Assembly: GCA_031835245.1 (NCBI GenBank)
Contig: JAVKOQ010000023.1
Location: 287,441-351,440 of the forward strand
From: Balamuthia mandrillaris
Taxonomy: Eukaryota > Discosea > Longamoebia > Balamuthiidae
Length of the DNA: 64,000 nt
Direction: 5' to 3'
Below the pieces are notes generated by a model, which worked only from the letters and a program-made list of their open reading frames with translations, had not been told where the DNA came from and did no database searches. Shown here one piece after another: positions 49,530 to 61,142 of the stretch. Position 1 is the first letter of the stretch, and the number at the start of each line of letters is the position of its first letter. The translations under genes and the position numbers were made by a program.

Positions 49530-52500
49530 ATGTCGGCTCCCCCACAAGAGAGAAAGGAGAAGGCGCCCGTGGAGATTGGAAGCGGTGTGGTCAAGGCCGT
49601 TCCCTCCGGCGACAGGATCCAGATCTATGTCAACAAGAAGTCCCAAAGCGCAGTGTGGAGCACACCCGAGGAGAGAGAAATCAAAATCTCTTCCATCAAG
49701 GCTCCTTTGCTCGGTGCCAAGGGCGACTGGGGCACTCGCAAGGAAGAGGTTTGTTTTTTTTAAAATAAAACCACTGTGTTCAACTCCTTGTTTAAAATGG
49801 CAATACACTAGACTCACTCTCCAATCTAACCTCAAACGCATGAAACTAGCCTTTTGCTTGGCAAAGCAGGGAGTACCTTCGTGAGCTGCTCATCGGCCAA
49901 ACCGTCAAGTACAAGATTGACTCCCAGACCGACAAGCGAGCTTACGGCACCGTCTTGCTGACTCCCAACGACGACGACGTGGCGCAGCTCATCGTCTCGG
50001 AGGGTTGGGCCGAGGTATCTCGTCCCAAGGGAGCAGACTCTAGCAACACCACTGAGGGTGATGCCCAGTCTACCAAGAAGCGCGAAAGGACTCCCAAAAA
50101 GTTTGTTCTTCCTCTCCCTCTCTCCCTCTCTCCCTCTCTCCCTCTCTCCCTCTCTCCCTCCCTCCCTCTCTCCCTCTCTCCCTCTCTCCCTCTCTCCTCT
50201 CTCCCTCTCTCCCTCTCTCCCTCTCTCCCTCTCCCCCTCTCTCCCTCTCCCCCTCTCCTCTCTCCCTCTTCCCTCTCTCCCTCTCTCCCTCTCTCCCTCT
50301 CTCCCTCCCTCCCTCCCTCCTCATCTTTTTCCCCCTGGTATTGACCAACAAATAAAATCAAAAGGGAGGTGCAAGAACTGATTGATCTCGAGACGAAAGC
50401 AAAGGAGTTGGGCAAAGGCAAATGGACACAATCCCAAGAGGAAAAAGAACACGCCCTGCCCACTATCGACACTGACTTTGATGCCGTTGAATTCTACAAA
50501 TCCTCTAAAGGAAAGACATTGACCGGTTCGTTCTCTCTCTCTTCCCTCCTCCCTCTTTCTGAGAGAATTCTGACATGAAACAAATTTCCAGGAATCGTTG
50601 AGCACGTATTCAACGGATCTATGCTCCGCATCCTGTTGCTTCCCTCATTCCGCGAGATCGTTTTGAAGGTTGGAGGTGTGCAAGCGCCCACCTCTAAACG
50701 CGGCCAGAAAGAAGAGCCCTTTTTCAAGGAAGCGCAATGGACGACCGAGCGCCACTTGTTGAACAGAAAGATCCAAGTGAATTTGACAGCATTTGAGAGA
50801 GGAAAGACCTCCAAGAAGGAGGAGGAAGGCGGACAGAACGGACAGCCCTCCTCATCGAGCGGCAATTCGACCTATCATGGAGAGGTTTTGTGGGAAGGCA
50901 AGAGCATTGGAGAGCTCCTTTTGTCTGCCGGATTGGCAACCTTTGTACCATGGAGTGCTCCCAAGGACAAGACTGCGCACTATGCTCAGCTGCAGCTCAA
51001 AGCACAAGAAGCTAAGAAGAGGATGTGGTCCTCTGACAGCGTGAGGAGGGCTGCTCAACAGACCGCTAGCCAACAAAGCTTCATTGCTAAAGTCCAGGAA
51101 GTCACCAGCGGCAACCAGATTTCAGTCCTGAACCTCAACGTCAACCCGCCAGTGCTCCTCCGCAACTTGACTCTCTCCAGTATATCTGTGCCTCGGTTGG
51201 GCAAGAATGACAAGCCCGACGAGGCCTTCGCCTGGGAGGCCAGGGAGTTTGTTCGCAAGAGGCTGATGGGAAAGAGAGTGCAGGTCTCATTGGACTATGT
51301 CAAGCCCGAGCAAACCGTTACTGCCAACGGCAGCGAGGGTGGTGCTCCCTCCACCAAAGGCAAGGAAAAGGAGGCGAGCGGCAAGGGTGGCAAGGGGGGG
51401 CCACTACAAAAGAAGGTGTTGCCCGCTAAGCCTTTCTACACCATCACCCACGATGGGAAGAATATCGCCCTGGCCCTTGTGGAGGTCGGCTATGCCAAGG
51501 TCATCGAAACATTCAGCGCCGACAAGTCTCAGTACTACGACAGTTTGTTCTTGGCTCAGGAGCGCGCCCGCGAAAAGAAGCTGGGTCTTTGGGGAGACTC
51601 CTCTAAGTTCACCAAGCACTACCTCAACGACGTCTCCAGGAACCCCAAGAAGGCTAAGCAGATCTACCAAACCTTGTCCAAGAAGGGAGATGAACGCCTG
51701 GACGCTATCGTGGAATATGTCTTCTCTGGTAGCAGGGTTAAGCTGTGCTTGCCTAAGGAGAACTTGCTCATTACTTTCTTCCTTGCTGGCTGCCGCAGCG
51801 AAAATCTGCCCAACCCCGCTGAAGGAAAGCCCGCTCCTCCTTTCGCTGTGGAGGCTCGCGACTTTACCCGCGACTTTGTGCTCAACTACGACGTTCAGGT
51901 TCAGATTGACGGACAGGACAAGCACGGTGCCTTCAAGGGTTACCTCTGGCGCAAGGGCAAGAGCCTCTCTGTCCTCCTGTTGGAGCAAGGTCTGGCCCAG
52001 TGCAACCGCCCCACTCTCTACGCCGATGAATACGAGGCAGCTGAGGCTAAGGCCAAGGCTGAGAGGAAAGGCGTTTGGAAGGACTTTGACCCCGTCAAAG
52101 AAGCTGCCGAAAGGCAAAAGAGAAAGGAGGAGGTAGTAGCCGCCTCCCAACCCCGCAAGGAAGTCGTCCACGTCACGGAAGTGTTGGACGGCGGCTCTTT
52201 CTACGTGCAGCTTGCCAGCGAGGAGAACGGCAAGCTCAAGCAGTTGATGGAGCAGATCGCCGCTCTGGGCTGCGATGACAAGCCCGCCTACAAACCCAAA
52301 GCCCCTGAGGAGGTGGTGCTCGCAAAGTTTGCAGAGGACAACACATGGTACCGTGCCAAGGTGCTGAACGTTTCCCCCGCTGAGTGCACCGTCCTCTTTG
52401 GCGACTATGGCAACACGGACGTTGTGCCCGTGGAGGATATCCGAACACTGCCTGCCGAGCTCGGCCTCAAGGCCCTTAAGTGGCAAGCCCAGCCCGCTCG

Positions 52501-52938
52501 CCTCGCCTTCATCGAGCCCAGAGGCCTCGACAAAGAATGGGGAGAGGAGGCCGCGCACACTTTCAGGGACCTCGTCTGGGGTAAGACTATCATCGCCACC
52601 ATAGAGTATAAGGACAGCAATACCCTCTACCTTAGCCTCTTGGCGCCTGGTGAGACCCCCCAACAACAGATCTTTGTCAACGGTGAGCTGGTTAAAGCTG
52701 GCCTTGCCCGTGTTGAGAAGCGCCTTCCCCGTGGAGCCAATAGAGAAATTGTTTCTCATCTCCGTGCCGAAGAAGCTGATGCTCATAAGAACCATGTACG
52801 CATTTTCTGTCCCCTTTTCCTTCTATGCTTTTTTTTTTAAGTAGCAAAAATGTATGCTTACCTGTTCTTTTCTTCTCCTTCACACAGCGTGGCCTTTGGG
52901 AGTACGGTGCCGATGCGGAGGACGACCCTGTTGACTAA
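49530..52938 (+). CDS. SND1 / Tudor-SN (staphylococcal nuclease-like and Tudor domain protein)
   Basis: Starts MSAPPQERKEKAPVEIGSG at 49530; exon 1 ends TRKEE at 49749 and exon 2 opens YLRELLIGQTVKYKID at 49874. Four SN-like OB folds follow (KAVPSGDRIQIYVNKK; GIVEHVFNGSMLRILLLP with REIVLKVGGVQAP; AKVQEVTSGNQISVLNLN; DAIVEYVFSGSRVKLCLPKE with ITFFLAGCRSENLPNP), then a Tudor domain (VVLAKFAEDNTWYRAKVLNV; ECTVLFGDYGNTDVVPVEDI) within a fifth SN fold. The end is RGLWEYGADAEDDPVD at 52938, as in animal and plant Tudor-SN. Size about 900 residues, normal. Role: RNA-binding nuclease and scaffold in stress granules, RNA decay and editing-linked degradation. The intron at about 50103-50365 is a CTCCCT array. 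Confidence 0.95.
50108..50326 (+). repeat. CTCTCCCT tandem array in SND1 intron
   Basis: About 27 degenerate CTCTCCCT units on the sense strand make up nearly the whole intron after the TPKK-encoding exon. Confidence 0.92.
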
Positions 52939-53048
52939 ACATCCGCGTCTTTTTTTTTCTCAAAAATTTGAACTCTCCATCTTATAATTTTACTATAAAA
53001 GCACGAACAAACCACAGTTTCAAACATTGTTTTCTCTTGTAGTGGGGG

Positions 53049-55277
53049 TTAGCGATGTGGTGTGTAATCAATAGGGGTGAAGAGCGGAAGAACTTGGGAC
53101 AAGGAACGAGACCGGTTCGTGTACACCACCCCATTTGCCTGCTTTTTGTTGCTTTCCTCCTCCTCTTCCTCATCATCGTTGTCTTCATCAACTGCATATT
53201 GAGTTGCGTTTGTGTGATGTTCTTGGTGTTGGTTGATAGGATGCTGGTTGTCTTCTTGTAAAAGCGGCGTGAGGAGGAGGGTGGTGGCATCATTACGAGA
53301 GAGGCGTCGCACATTCTCCCATCCAATGCAAAAGAAGTTTTTCCTGGTGACGGTAATGGGCGCGTCTTTGGGGTTTGCATAGGTTTGAGGTTTTTGTTTG
53401 TGAGACAACATTCTGGTCGCTCAAGTAAAAAAAAAAAATAAAATGAGGTGATAGGTTACTCGTTATAGGATGAATCATCTCCTTTAGCACAGCTTTCTTT
53501 TTGATGAGTAATCCCGTCTTGAAGTGGTCTGGATAGGTGTTCCTATTGATGTGCGATCAAGAATGGTATGAAGAGGAGAGAGGAGAGAGCGGAGTTAGGG
53601 CGTATATTTGGTAAAAAGCAAAAACTCTCCGTAACAAATCGAAAAAGATGAGTTTCTCTTTGGTTTTTTCTCCATTTACATACCAATCGACGCCGTGCTC
53701 TTGTTTCAGCATGGCCACCATTTCCGCGCTGGAACGGTCATGCAACTGCTTAGCTGAAAAATAGCAACGAGCAAGACCAGTTTTACTATTTCTGAGACAA
53801 TCCAGTCCTCGCCATATAATATTATCCTGCAGCGGTTCAACGAACAAAAACCGAGAATTAACGCAGGGACAAAAAATAGGAGAAAGAGAGAGCGTACGAG
53901 ACACGTTTCATAGTCCGGAAGGTTGAATGCGCGTGCATCGAAATGAGCAGAGCCCTCTGTTGCCCTTTGCTGTCTCTGTTCAACAGAACCATCACGAAAA
54001 AAAAAAAAAATACCAGGTAAGTTCCGATCCAAAGACTTACAAAAATGTAAGAAAGAAGAAACACCTTTTGCTCCTGTTCGCAGCTGCCAAATTGTTCATT
54101 GGCAATGTGCCAGTTAAACCGAGTCGAGGCAAGGCCTACCCTCCAAGTTGTAAATACAGCCATCAGTTAACGGTGAGAGGAAGAAACGAGCGAGAGGCAC
54201 GATAAATAAAGAAGAGAGAGGAGAAAGAACGTCACACCTGCGGCCAAGGTAATGATCTTGGGCACTTTGCCACCAAAAATGAACGGGTTGAGCGGGTTGT
54301 TGGGATCCTTGTTGTGAATGTCCTGATTGGCGGCCAGTATCAGGGAAATCTCGTCGCTGAACGTGTAGGCAGCCCTCGCGTGGAACGCTTCCGCCACGTC
54401 CACAGCCGTCCGCACCATAGCTCTGCTTACTGTACGGCAACAATAATAAGAATAAGATTTGGTGAGTTGTAGGACTCGCCATGCATGTGAGTCGCTTGAG
54501 TCGCCATCCCAACTTGTCCACTGCCCTTCTCTTCTCTCCTCTCTCCTCACTCTCTCTCAGAGGAGGCCTTAAGTCAAGTTGCAGAGGCGATACACCTTGT
54601 TCCCTCCAAGTTTGGAAACGGAGAAATGGTTGTTCCGCCGCCATGCGTGCATGCAGCATGTGCGCGCACATTACAACTTGGCTGACTGGGAGGGGAGGAG
54701 AGGAGAGCAGAGAAGAGAGCAGAGAAGAGGGAAGCAAAGAGCACCCTCGCCAAGAGCAGCAGCGAAGCGGAGGAGGAGAGAAGCAGAGAAAAATGAAAAA
54801 GTTACTTCGTTCATCGAAAGGCTTTTTCCAGTGCTTGGCAAAGATGCTGAAGCGGTGACCATCCAAACGAATGATGACAGGCCTATGCGCATGAGCGTTC
54901 AAGTGTGCTGTCGAATTAGCAGCAATGAAGAGCGAGGGAAGGAGAGGAGGAGGTACTCACTGATCGGCCCTCAAGTACTGAACGGTAGTTTGCTCCATCT
55001 CCTTCATGTGAGCGGCCAATACGCCCTGCTTTCCTCGGTACTGTTTGTCTTCTTCGTGGAAAGAAGACAAGAAAGACGTCTCAGTGGGCTGAGAGGGCCA
55101 AACAAACAAAGATTAGCGTTGAAACTCACTGTGTGTAGCGCCGGTTTGTGCAGCGGTTGTAGTCATCGTTTGCCTTGTCGAATAGAAGGCACAGGATGGC
55201 GATTTTCGGACAAGAAAGAGGCTTGCACCTCGTTGCGTCAGTAAAGCAGCGGCGGGAAAGCGCCGAACCTCCATCAT
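53049..55277 (-). CDS. Mitochondrial Thg1-like protein (tRNA 3'-5' polymerase family)
   Basis: M at 55277 or 55274 begins MEVRRFPAAALLTQRGASLF then VRKSPSCAFYSTRQ, a typical presequence. The next exon reads FHEEDKQYRGKQGVL and AHMKEMEQTTVQYLRADQ; the catalytic domain follows: HRPVIIRLDGHRFSIFAKHW (metal-binding RxDGxxF), TAVDVAEAFHARAAYTFSDE with ISLIL (second carboxylate, SDE), PLNPFIFGGKVPKIITLAAG, AHFDARAFNLPDYETC, NIIWRGLDCLRNSKTGLARC and SAKQLHDRSSAEM. Where eukaryotic Thg1 has the HINN motif this protein has LRNS, as in Thg1-like proteins (TLPs). TLPs add nucleotides 3'-5' to repair the 5' ends of tRNAs; amoebae use them for mitochondrial tRNA 5' editing. The C-terminus has an added acidic/Asn-rich tail to 53049. 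One or two short exons between 54,430 and 54,780 are approximate. Confidence 0.85.
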
Positions 55278-55801
55278 CGTGCTTGTGGGGCGGGGGTTGC
55301 GCGTGTTTCTTTCTTTTCCACAAATCATTGACATGACGACACGAGAATTCACAAAGAGGGTACGATCTCCCCCGAAACACGTCAATATGCCGCATTTTGC
55401 CATGCAATTCCTCGAATTTTCGTTCATATTAGCCGAGTCGCATAATCTCAACGACCGGAGCACCTGAAGTGGGCATCCTGGAAAACCCCCCAACAAAAAG
55501 CATCTTGGCTAAAAAAGGTGCGCAGGTCAGATGCTTTCAAAACCTCATCTCAACCTCCCGCTCCTTTGCTATCGCTGTGGTGAATGCCTTCCGCATACCC
55601 GATGTCGCCAGCTGCTGGCAAAAAAGAAAAAAGGAGGAAAGTGCGGGGGGAGATAGAGGCCTTTCTGCTGCGGTTCTCTCTTTCATTTTTCGTTTCTTCC
55701 TGACACCAACGTACCATAGGGAGCTGCTGGTCAAAGCCTAACCATACTGGATTACCACTGTGTTCGCAATAAGTTTTAGTGAAAAGGAGGAGAGGACAGC
55801 C
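55278..55801. other. Divergent spacer between Thg1-like and histidine kinase genes
   Basis: Minus-strand frame continues open upstream of the Thg1-like start but without targeting features. No palindromic TGTCGACA here. Confidence 0.4.
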
Positions 55802-58800
55802 ATGAAAGCCACACCCGCCCCCTCGCATGGCCAACGCAACGGTGGCTGCGGTTATGGTGGCTCTGCTCCTGCGGCTGTCAACAAAACAAACGAAGAGGAA
55901 AAAACTACCAAGTGTCCCCTTCATCCTCCTCCGCAACACCAGCCCACACGGAAACAACTGACGGAGAAGCTCCAAGCGGAGTTGAGGGCGGCTGTTCAGC
56001 GCGTGCAAAGCGGCCAACAGTTTGTCCAGAGCGCGCACCAGGAGCTGTTGAAGGTCGTGCAGGGGCTCACAGTCAGCCGCAAGGGAATGATCGCCTACTA
56101 CCACGACGGCAGCAACGACTGCGGTGCCCCGGCCGTTCGCTTTTGTTTCAGCCCCGAGTTTAACCGCTTCGACAGGGGAGTGCGTCTTCAACAGCAACAA
56201 CAGCAGGGTGATGTGATGGAGCAGGAGCTCAAGTGCAACGGAGAAGAGGAAGGAGAGGACAAGACCCTACCCACCTTGTTGGGAAGGAATGACTCGATGG
56301 TGCCCCTGGAGGTCTTGACGGCGGAGGAGAAGGAAGCCCTTCAGGTTATACTGGCCCAACGGGCCATTGTCAGGCCGGCACAAACCCAGCAACAACAGTC
56401 GGCGCGCATGGTACCGGCCTTTATTGGCCTGCCTTTCTTCATGGACAAGGAAGGCGCTCGCTCTCTTCAACAACAATTCGAGGCCCAAAACATGGCGAGC
56501 TTGCCTGCCTCCCCCTTCTTCTCCGCCCCTTGGTCAGAGGAACAAAACACGGAGAACGACGAGGACGATGAAGATGGCAGGCAGAAAGTGTTGGGCGTTA
56601 TATGCGTGTGGGGTATGGAGCCGCTTACCGCCTACTCCTCAGAGGACGTGCTGCTTGTGGAGGAGGTGGCTGGAGCTCTGGGACAGATGCAGTCCCTCTA
56701 TTTACTTCGCAAGAGGGCGGCCAAAAAGTTGTCGCAGCTGCCATTGATGCAGAGGCAGACCCGTCTCCTTAATGCCATCACCGCCGTTCAGACCAATTTT
56801 ATGGTAAGTGCTCTACAATAACCTTTTGCTAAACGCACGTGTGTTATCCCACTGCTTCTCTGTTCTTACTTCGCAACTCTGAACGTAGGTGGGAGATTTC
56901 ACAACACGATACGATTTGTTTATGCACCTGTTGAACGAGCTGTTGAACTTGACGCAGAGCGACTACGGCTTTATTGGAGAGGTTAACGTAACGGATGATG
57001 GCAGACTGTTTGCGTCCACTTGGGCTTGCACCAATGTGGCATGGAATGACGTGACAAGGGACTGGTTCAACCGGGACTTTCAAACCGGTTTGCGCATTTA
57101 TCGCATGGACTCTCTCTATGGACCAGTGCTCAAAGGCGAAGTTGTCATTGCAAACGACACGAATACCTTCGGGGCTTGCGGCCGTCCTAAGGGTACCCCC
57201 ATTCTCCTTGTTCTCTTCTTCCTCTTCTGGTTGTTTAACATCGGTAATGACAGGACATCCGCCGTTGGTGAGATTTCTAGGCCTACCAATCATCAGAGCA
57301 GGCAAGGTAATCGGTATATGTGCGCTCTCCAACAAAGAGACAGGCTACACAAAGGAGGACGTGGCATTCCTGCAACCCTTCCTTGCCACATTTGGTGGCA
57401 TGATAGAGTCCTTCCGCACGAACGAGGAGAGACTGCGGGTGGAGAAAGAGCTCAAAAAAGCCAAAGAAGAGGCGGAGCGCTTGTCTCATATCAAGAGTCA
57501 ACTGCTGGCTAACACCAGCCACGAGCTAAAAACTCCTCTTCATGCCATACGTGCTCTAACCGATTTGATCCTTTCTTCCGCATCAGCGGGAGGTTCACCG
57601 GACGAGTCGCTGTTGATGGAGGGCTTGAGCTCACCTGGGCGCACCTCCACCAATAGTGCTGGTACGTCACAGGAGACCAGTCGTGACAGCAGTCGCAGGG
57701 GGAGTCACAGAAGCAGTCGCAGAGGTTCTGCATCCCCCATTGACGCAGCACAAGACTATGATGAGCTGCGAAGCTGTGTACTCTCTATCCGGCACTCTAG
57801 CAACAACCTCCTCTACACCGTCAACCAAATGTTGAATTATACTCGGATGGATAAAGGACAAATCAAACTAAAAGAAGGCAGACTCAACGTGGTGAAATTG
57901 CTGGAGGGCGTGGTCTCGCTGCTGACTCCTTTGGCGGTGGAAAAGGGTTTGGGCCTCATAGTGAGGCCAGACCCTAAACTGCCACCTACTGTCATCGGCG
58001 ACAAAGCAAAGCTACAGACCGTGCTACTCACTTTAGGCCGCAACGCAATCAAATTCACAAAGACTGGCTACATTGCTATTGGAGCCAACCTAGATACAAG
58101 TGGTGACATCCCATCAAACGATAACAACAGGGCACGTATCCTGTTTTCGGTGGAGGACTCCGGCGTTGGTATCACCCCAGAGCAAAAGGAGCGCATCTTC
58201 AGCCCTTTTTCTTCCCTGGAGGGCAAAACTGGTGCCGCTACCCGGGAATACGGAGGAACGGGGTTGGGCTTGCCTATTGCCCTCAAGATTGTGCAAAACA
58301 TGGGTGGTAACATCACGGTGGACACGCAACCAAATCGTGGTTCTACGTTTACCGTCGACATCACTTTCCTGCTTAGGCCTGAGGAAAAGATCCCTCCAGC
58401 CACCCCAACGGAACCGGAGCTAGACATAGATCAAGAACACACTGACTCATCTCGTTCAGGAGAGTTCAACGCTATTATGGATCAAACCACCGAAGAAGAG
58501 TTGAGCGATGCGAATGATGACGACTTTGAGCAAGACGAGGAGGCGATGATTCCAGAACTTCGCCGTGATTCGTGGGACGGAAAGGTTAATCACGAACTCG
58601 ACTTGTCCTCGTTGCAAATTGTCTTGGTGGACCCCACCGAAGTTACACGCCATTCTTTGGCAGCTATGGTAAATATCCTTGTTTATCTTCTTTGTTCGTT
58701 GCTTTCTCTTCTGTCTCTTTCCCCTCCCTCCCTCTACCTCTTATAATATATGTTTTTCTTATTTAAACCTAAAGGTGGACAGATGGGGATGCAAGTACAT

Positions 58801-59888
58801 TTGGGAAGCCGAAAGCTTTGAGATTGCTAGGAGCATCCTGCAAAAGGACCTTCCCACGGTGTTTTCTCCCGCAAGACACAATAGCAACAACGACCTGCAA
58901 GTACTGATCATGGTTGATGGAGACCATCTCCCTCATTACGAGAGTTGGCTGAAGGAAGAACTTCGGTTTTCCAATGCATGGAAGGTAATCATCCTGAGGA
59001 CATTATCACTTCCATCTGAAATGCAGAAGATCCAACGCCAAGGCTGGGAGCACCTGAGCAAGCCTGTTGTTCTCTCCAACGTATTTTCTTTCTTCTTTTC
59101 ACTGCCGCTTGACAGGTCAATGCTGGAAACTAATCGTATCTTTTGTAATGCAGTTCCAAAGATTGTTTGAAAGATTGACCAAAATTTCTCCTCAACCTTC
59201 AAAACTCGATGACGACTCGCCTCCCACAACATCTTCCCAACTGCCTGTTCCCACATCGAACAAAGAGCCCACAGCTCCAGAACCGACAACTGTCACAACG
59301 CCGACACCATCATCATCATCAACAGAAGCTCCTCCACCTTCATCACTGGCAACGAAAGAGACAGCGACGGTGGTGCGAGCGTTGGTGGTGGACGACCTAG
59401 CTCTGAACCGTATTGTTCTCAAGAAAATGCTGCAACGGATAGTGCCGAGCATGATCGTGGAGATGGCAGTGGATGGGCAGGAGGCAGTCAACCTGCTACA
59501 ACAGCGAAACTTTACGCCACGGAACGACGACGAGAAGCAACGAACCGCAGATGCGTTTGACCTTGTCTTCTTGGATATAATGATGCCAGTTATGGATGGC
59601 ATTACAGCCGCACAAAAGATACGAGAAATGGAAAAAGCCTATCGTCAACAAGAAGAGGAAGGGCAACATAACGGGAAGGTGCTTTTTGCAGGAGGAGAGC
59701 CGCCACGCAACAGCGCCTTGCTACCGCTTATCGCGGTATCTGCTAGCACCCCCGAGGAGCAGGAACGAATGTCTATGGAAGCCGGTATGTCCAGCTATCT
59801 CACTAAGCCTGTTCCTCTCAACGCCCTGCGCAACATCCTCCTTCAGTATCTCGTCTCTCTCAAGTTGGAAAGGTTAGGCAGCGCTTAG
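55760..59888 (+). CDS. Hybrid histidine kinase with GAF and two receiver-like domains
   Basis: ATG at 55760 or, more likely, 55802 (MKATPAPSHGQRNGG). The N-terminal region (about 350 residues) has a helical segment and a GAF-like fold; a second GAF comes from 56889 (RYDLFMHLLNELLNLTQSDY; LPIIRAGKVIGICALSNKET). The DHp H-box is QLLANTSHELKTPLHAIRAL at about 57,500, then a Ser/Arg-rich insertion of about 60 residues, then the second helix (SNNLLYTVNQMLNYTRMDKG). The ATPase has LGRNAIKFT (N box), FSVEDSGVGI (G1) and GGTGLGLPIALKIV (G2). Next is a divergent receiver (LQIVLVDPTEVTRHSLA; VLIMVDGDHLP; HLSKPV) and a canonical C-terminal receiver (ALVVDDLALNRIVLKKML; FDLVFLDIMMPVMDG with the phospho-acceptor Asp; IAVSAST; YLTKPVPL), stop at 59888. 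No membrane segment is seen, so it is likely cytosolic. Phosphorelay to an HPt partner is expected. Confidence 0.9.
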
Positions 59889-60039
59889 CTCCTTCTGTAC
59901 TCTTTCCTCTAAGAAAACTTCGAAAAAGACAGAGAGAGGGAACTAGTTTGTTGGAACGTTCTCTCTTGTCTTTAACAATTTTGGTTTGTTGTAAAAAAAC
60001 ATTTTGGCCTATGTTGTCTTCATTAGCTCTTCTCTCGCT

Positions 60040-60070
<31 letters not shown>

Positions 60071-60135
60071 CTCTTCTCTCTCTGAGCTGTTGCTCCTTGG
60101 AGGGAATCTAAGAGAAAATAAATATTAATAGAAGG
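59889..60135. other. Convergent spacer with CT tract
   Basis: Contains a CT run at 60040-60068 and AATAAA at 60118-60123 near the 3' ends of two convergent genes. No exon. Confidence 0.45.
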
Positions 60136-60838
60136 TTAAAGGACGAAAAGGAGAGCGCCCCACAATAAGAGGAGTACCACCACAAAGAACAAGGTGGACC
60201 ATCCCACCGAAGACAGTGTGGACATAAGGGCTTGCAAGCCTCCTTGCCTCGTCGAGGCACCAGCAGCAGCATGCGCTTTGAACAAGCTCCTTGCTTGCTG
60301 GCTGGCGGCGGTTGCCTGAGCAGTAGCGGCCGGCCGCTTCCGCCGTTGAACCAACAGACCGCTAGAAGAAGTGGAAGCAAGAGGAGAAGGACTGCTTAGG
60401 AGCTGAGGAGTGAGAAGAGAGTCCTCTGCTGCTGAAGCGGTGCTGTGTTGCGGCTCAGCAGGTGCCAACACGGGCAACAAAGGGTCCGTTTGTAGCTGCA
60501 CGGGGTAGTCGTAGCGCCCAGCATCAAAAGAAGGACGGTGCAGCGAGTCTTCTAATCGTTTTCTGGGTGCCAGCCTTGCAGGAGTGCGAGAAGAGGAAAC
60601 TTTGGAAGAGGAACCAACAGAAGAGGAGCCGGTAGGAGAGGCGGAGAAGGTTGCGTGGGAGGGCGACACTGGGGAGAGAGCCCCCCCAGAGAGTACTTCT
60701 TCAGCGTCCTCCCTTGGCAGCAGCCCTTGTGGTCTAGCGAGGGCGCGAGCTTGTCCTTGCCGAAGATCTGGTATCATGGAAAGTTTCTCGCTTGCTTCTA
60801 TACATGGTTTTTGTTGCGGTCACGAACGTGAGTGAGCA

Positions 60839-60886
<48 letters not shown>

Positions 60887-61142
60887 AGTGTGAGGTACCT
60901 TCTTTAAAGCCATGACCGAGAGGTGTTCCAAAGGCATAGGGCGCGGTGGAAGTTTTGCCTTGCTTGCTCTTCCAGCAGAGGTTAAAGTGTTGTTGTTGCT
61001 GTTGTGGGGAGTGGTCTGCGGGTAGGAGGCCCGCCACCTCCGCAAAGAACCGCATTTCCTCTGCATAGCTGCCCCCACGGGAGCGGGGCGGCGGCCGCTC
61101 CACCTCCTCTTCTTCGTATTGTTGTTGGTGCTGCCGCCACAT
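60136..61142 (-). CDS. Putative tail-anchored membrane protein, unknown function
   Basis: Two exons fit: 61142-60899 (MWRQHQQQYEEEEVERPPPR; EEMRFFAEVAGLLPADHSPQ; YAFGTPLGHGFKE) and 60767-60136 (DLRQGQARALARPQGLLPRE onward), with an intron from GTACCT to ATACCAG holding a GA/CT tract at 60838-60884. About 292 residues. The body is Ser/Pro-rich and disordered; the last 23 residues (GWSTLFFVVVLLLLWGALLF then VL) are one hydrophobic helix at the very C-terminus, with no residues after it, as in tail-anchored proteins of the ER, mitochondria or vesicles. No SNARE motif is visible. The upstream start is not certain. Confidence 0.55.
60838..60884 (-). repeat. GA/CT microsatellite in intron
   Basis: About 20 GA units on the + strand, CT on the coding strand of the tail-anchored protein gene. 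Confidence 0.9.

Noticed and set aside
51404-52795. 463-residue minus-strand frame
   Set aside because: Antisense of the SND1 coding exon.
54481-55244. + strand frames across the Thg1-like gene
   Set aside because: Antisense to conserved RLDG and MKEMEQTTVQYL exons; rich in Arg/Ser/Glu from repeats.
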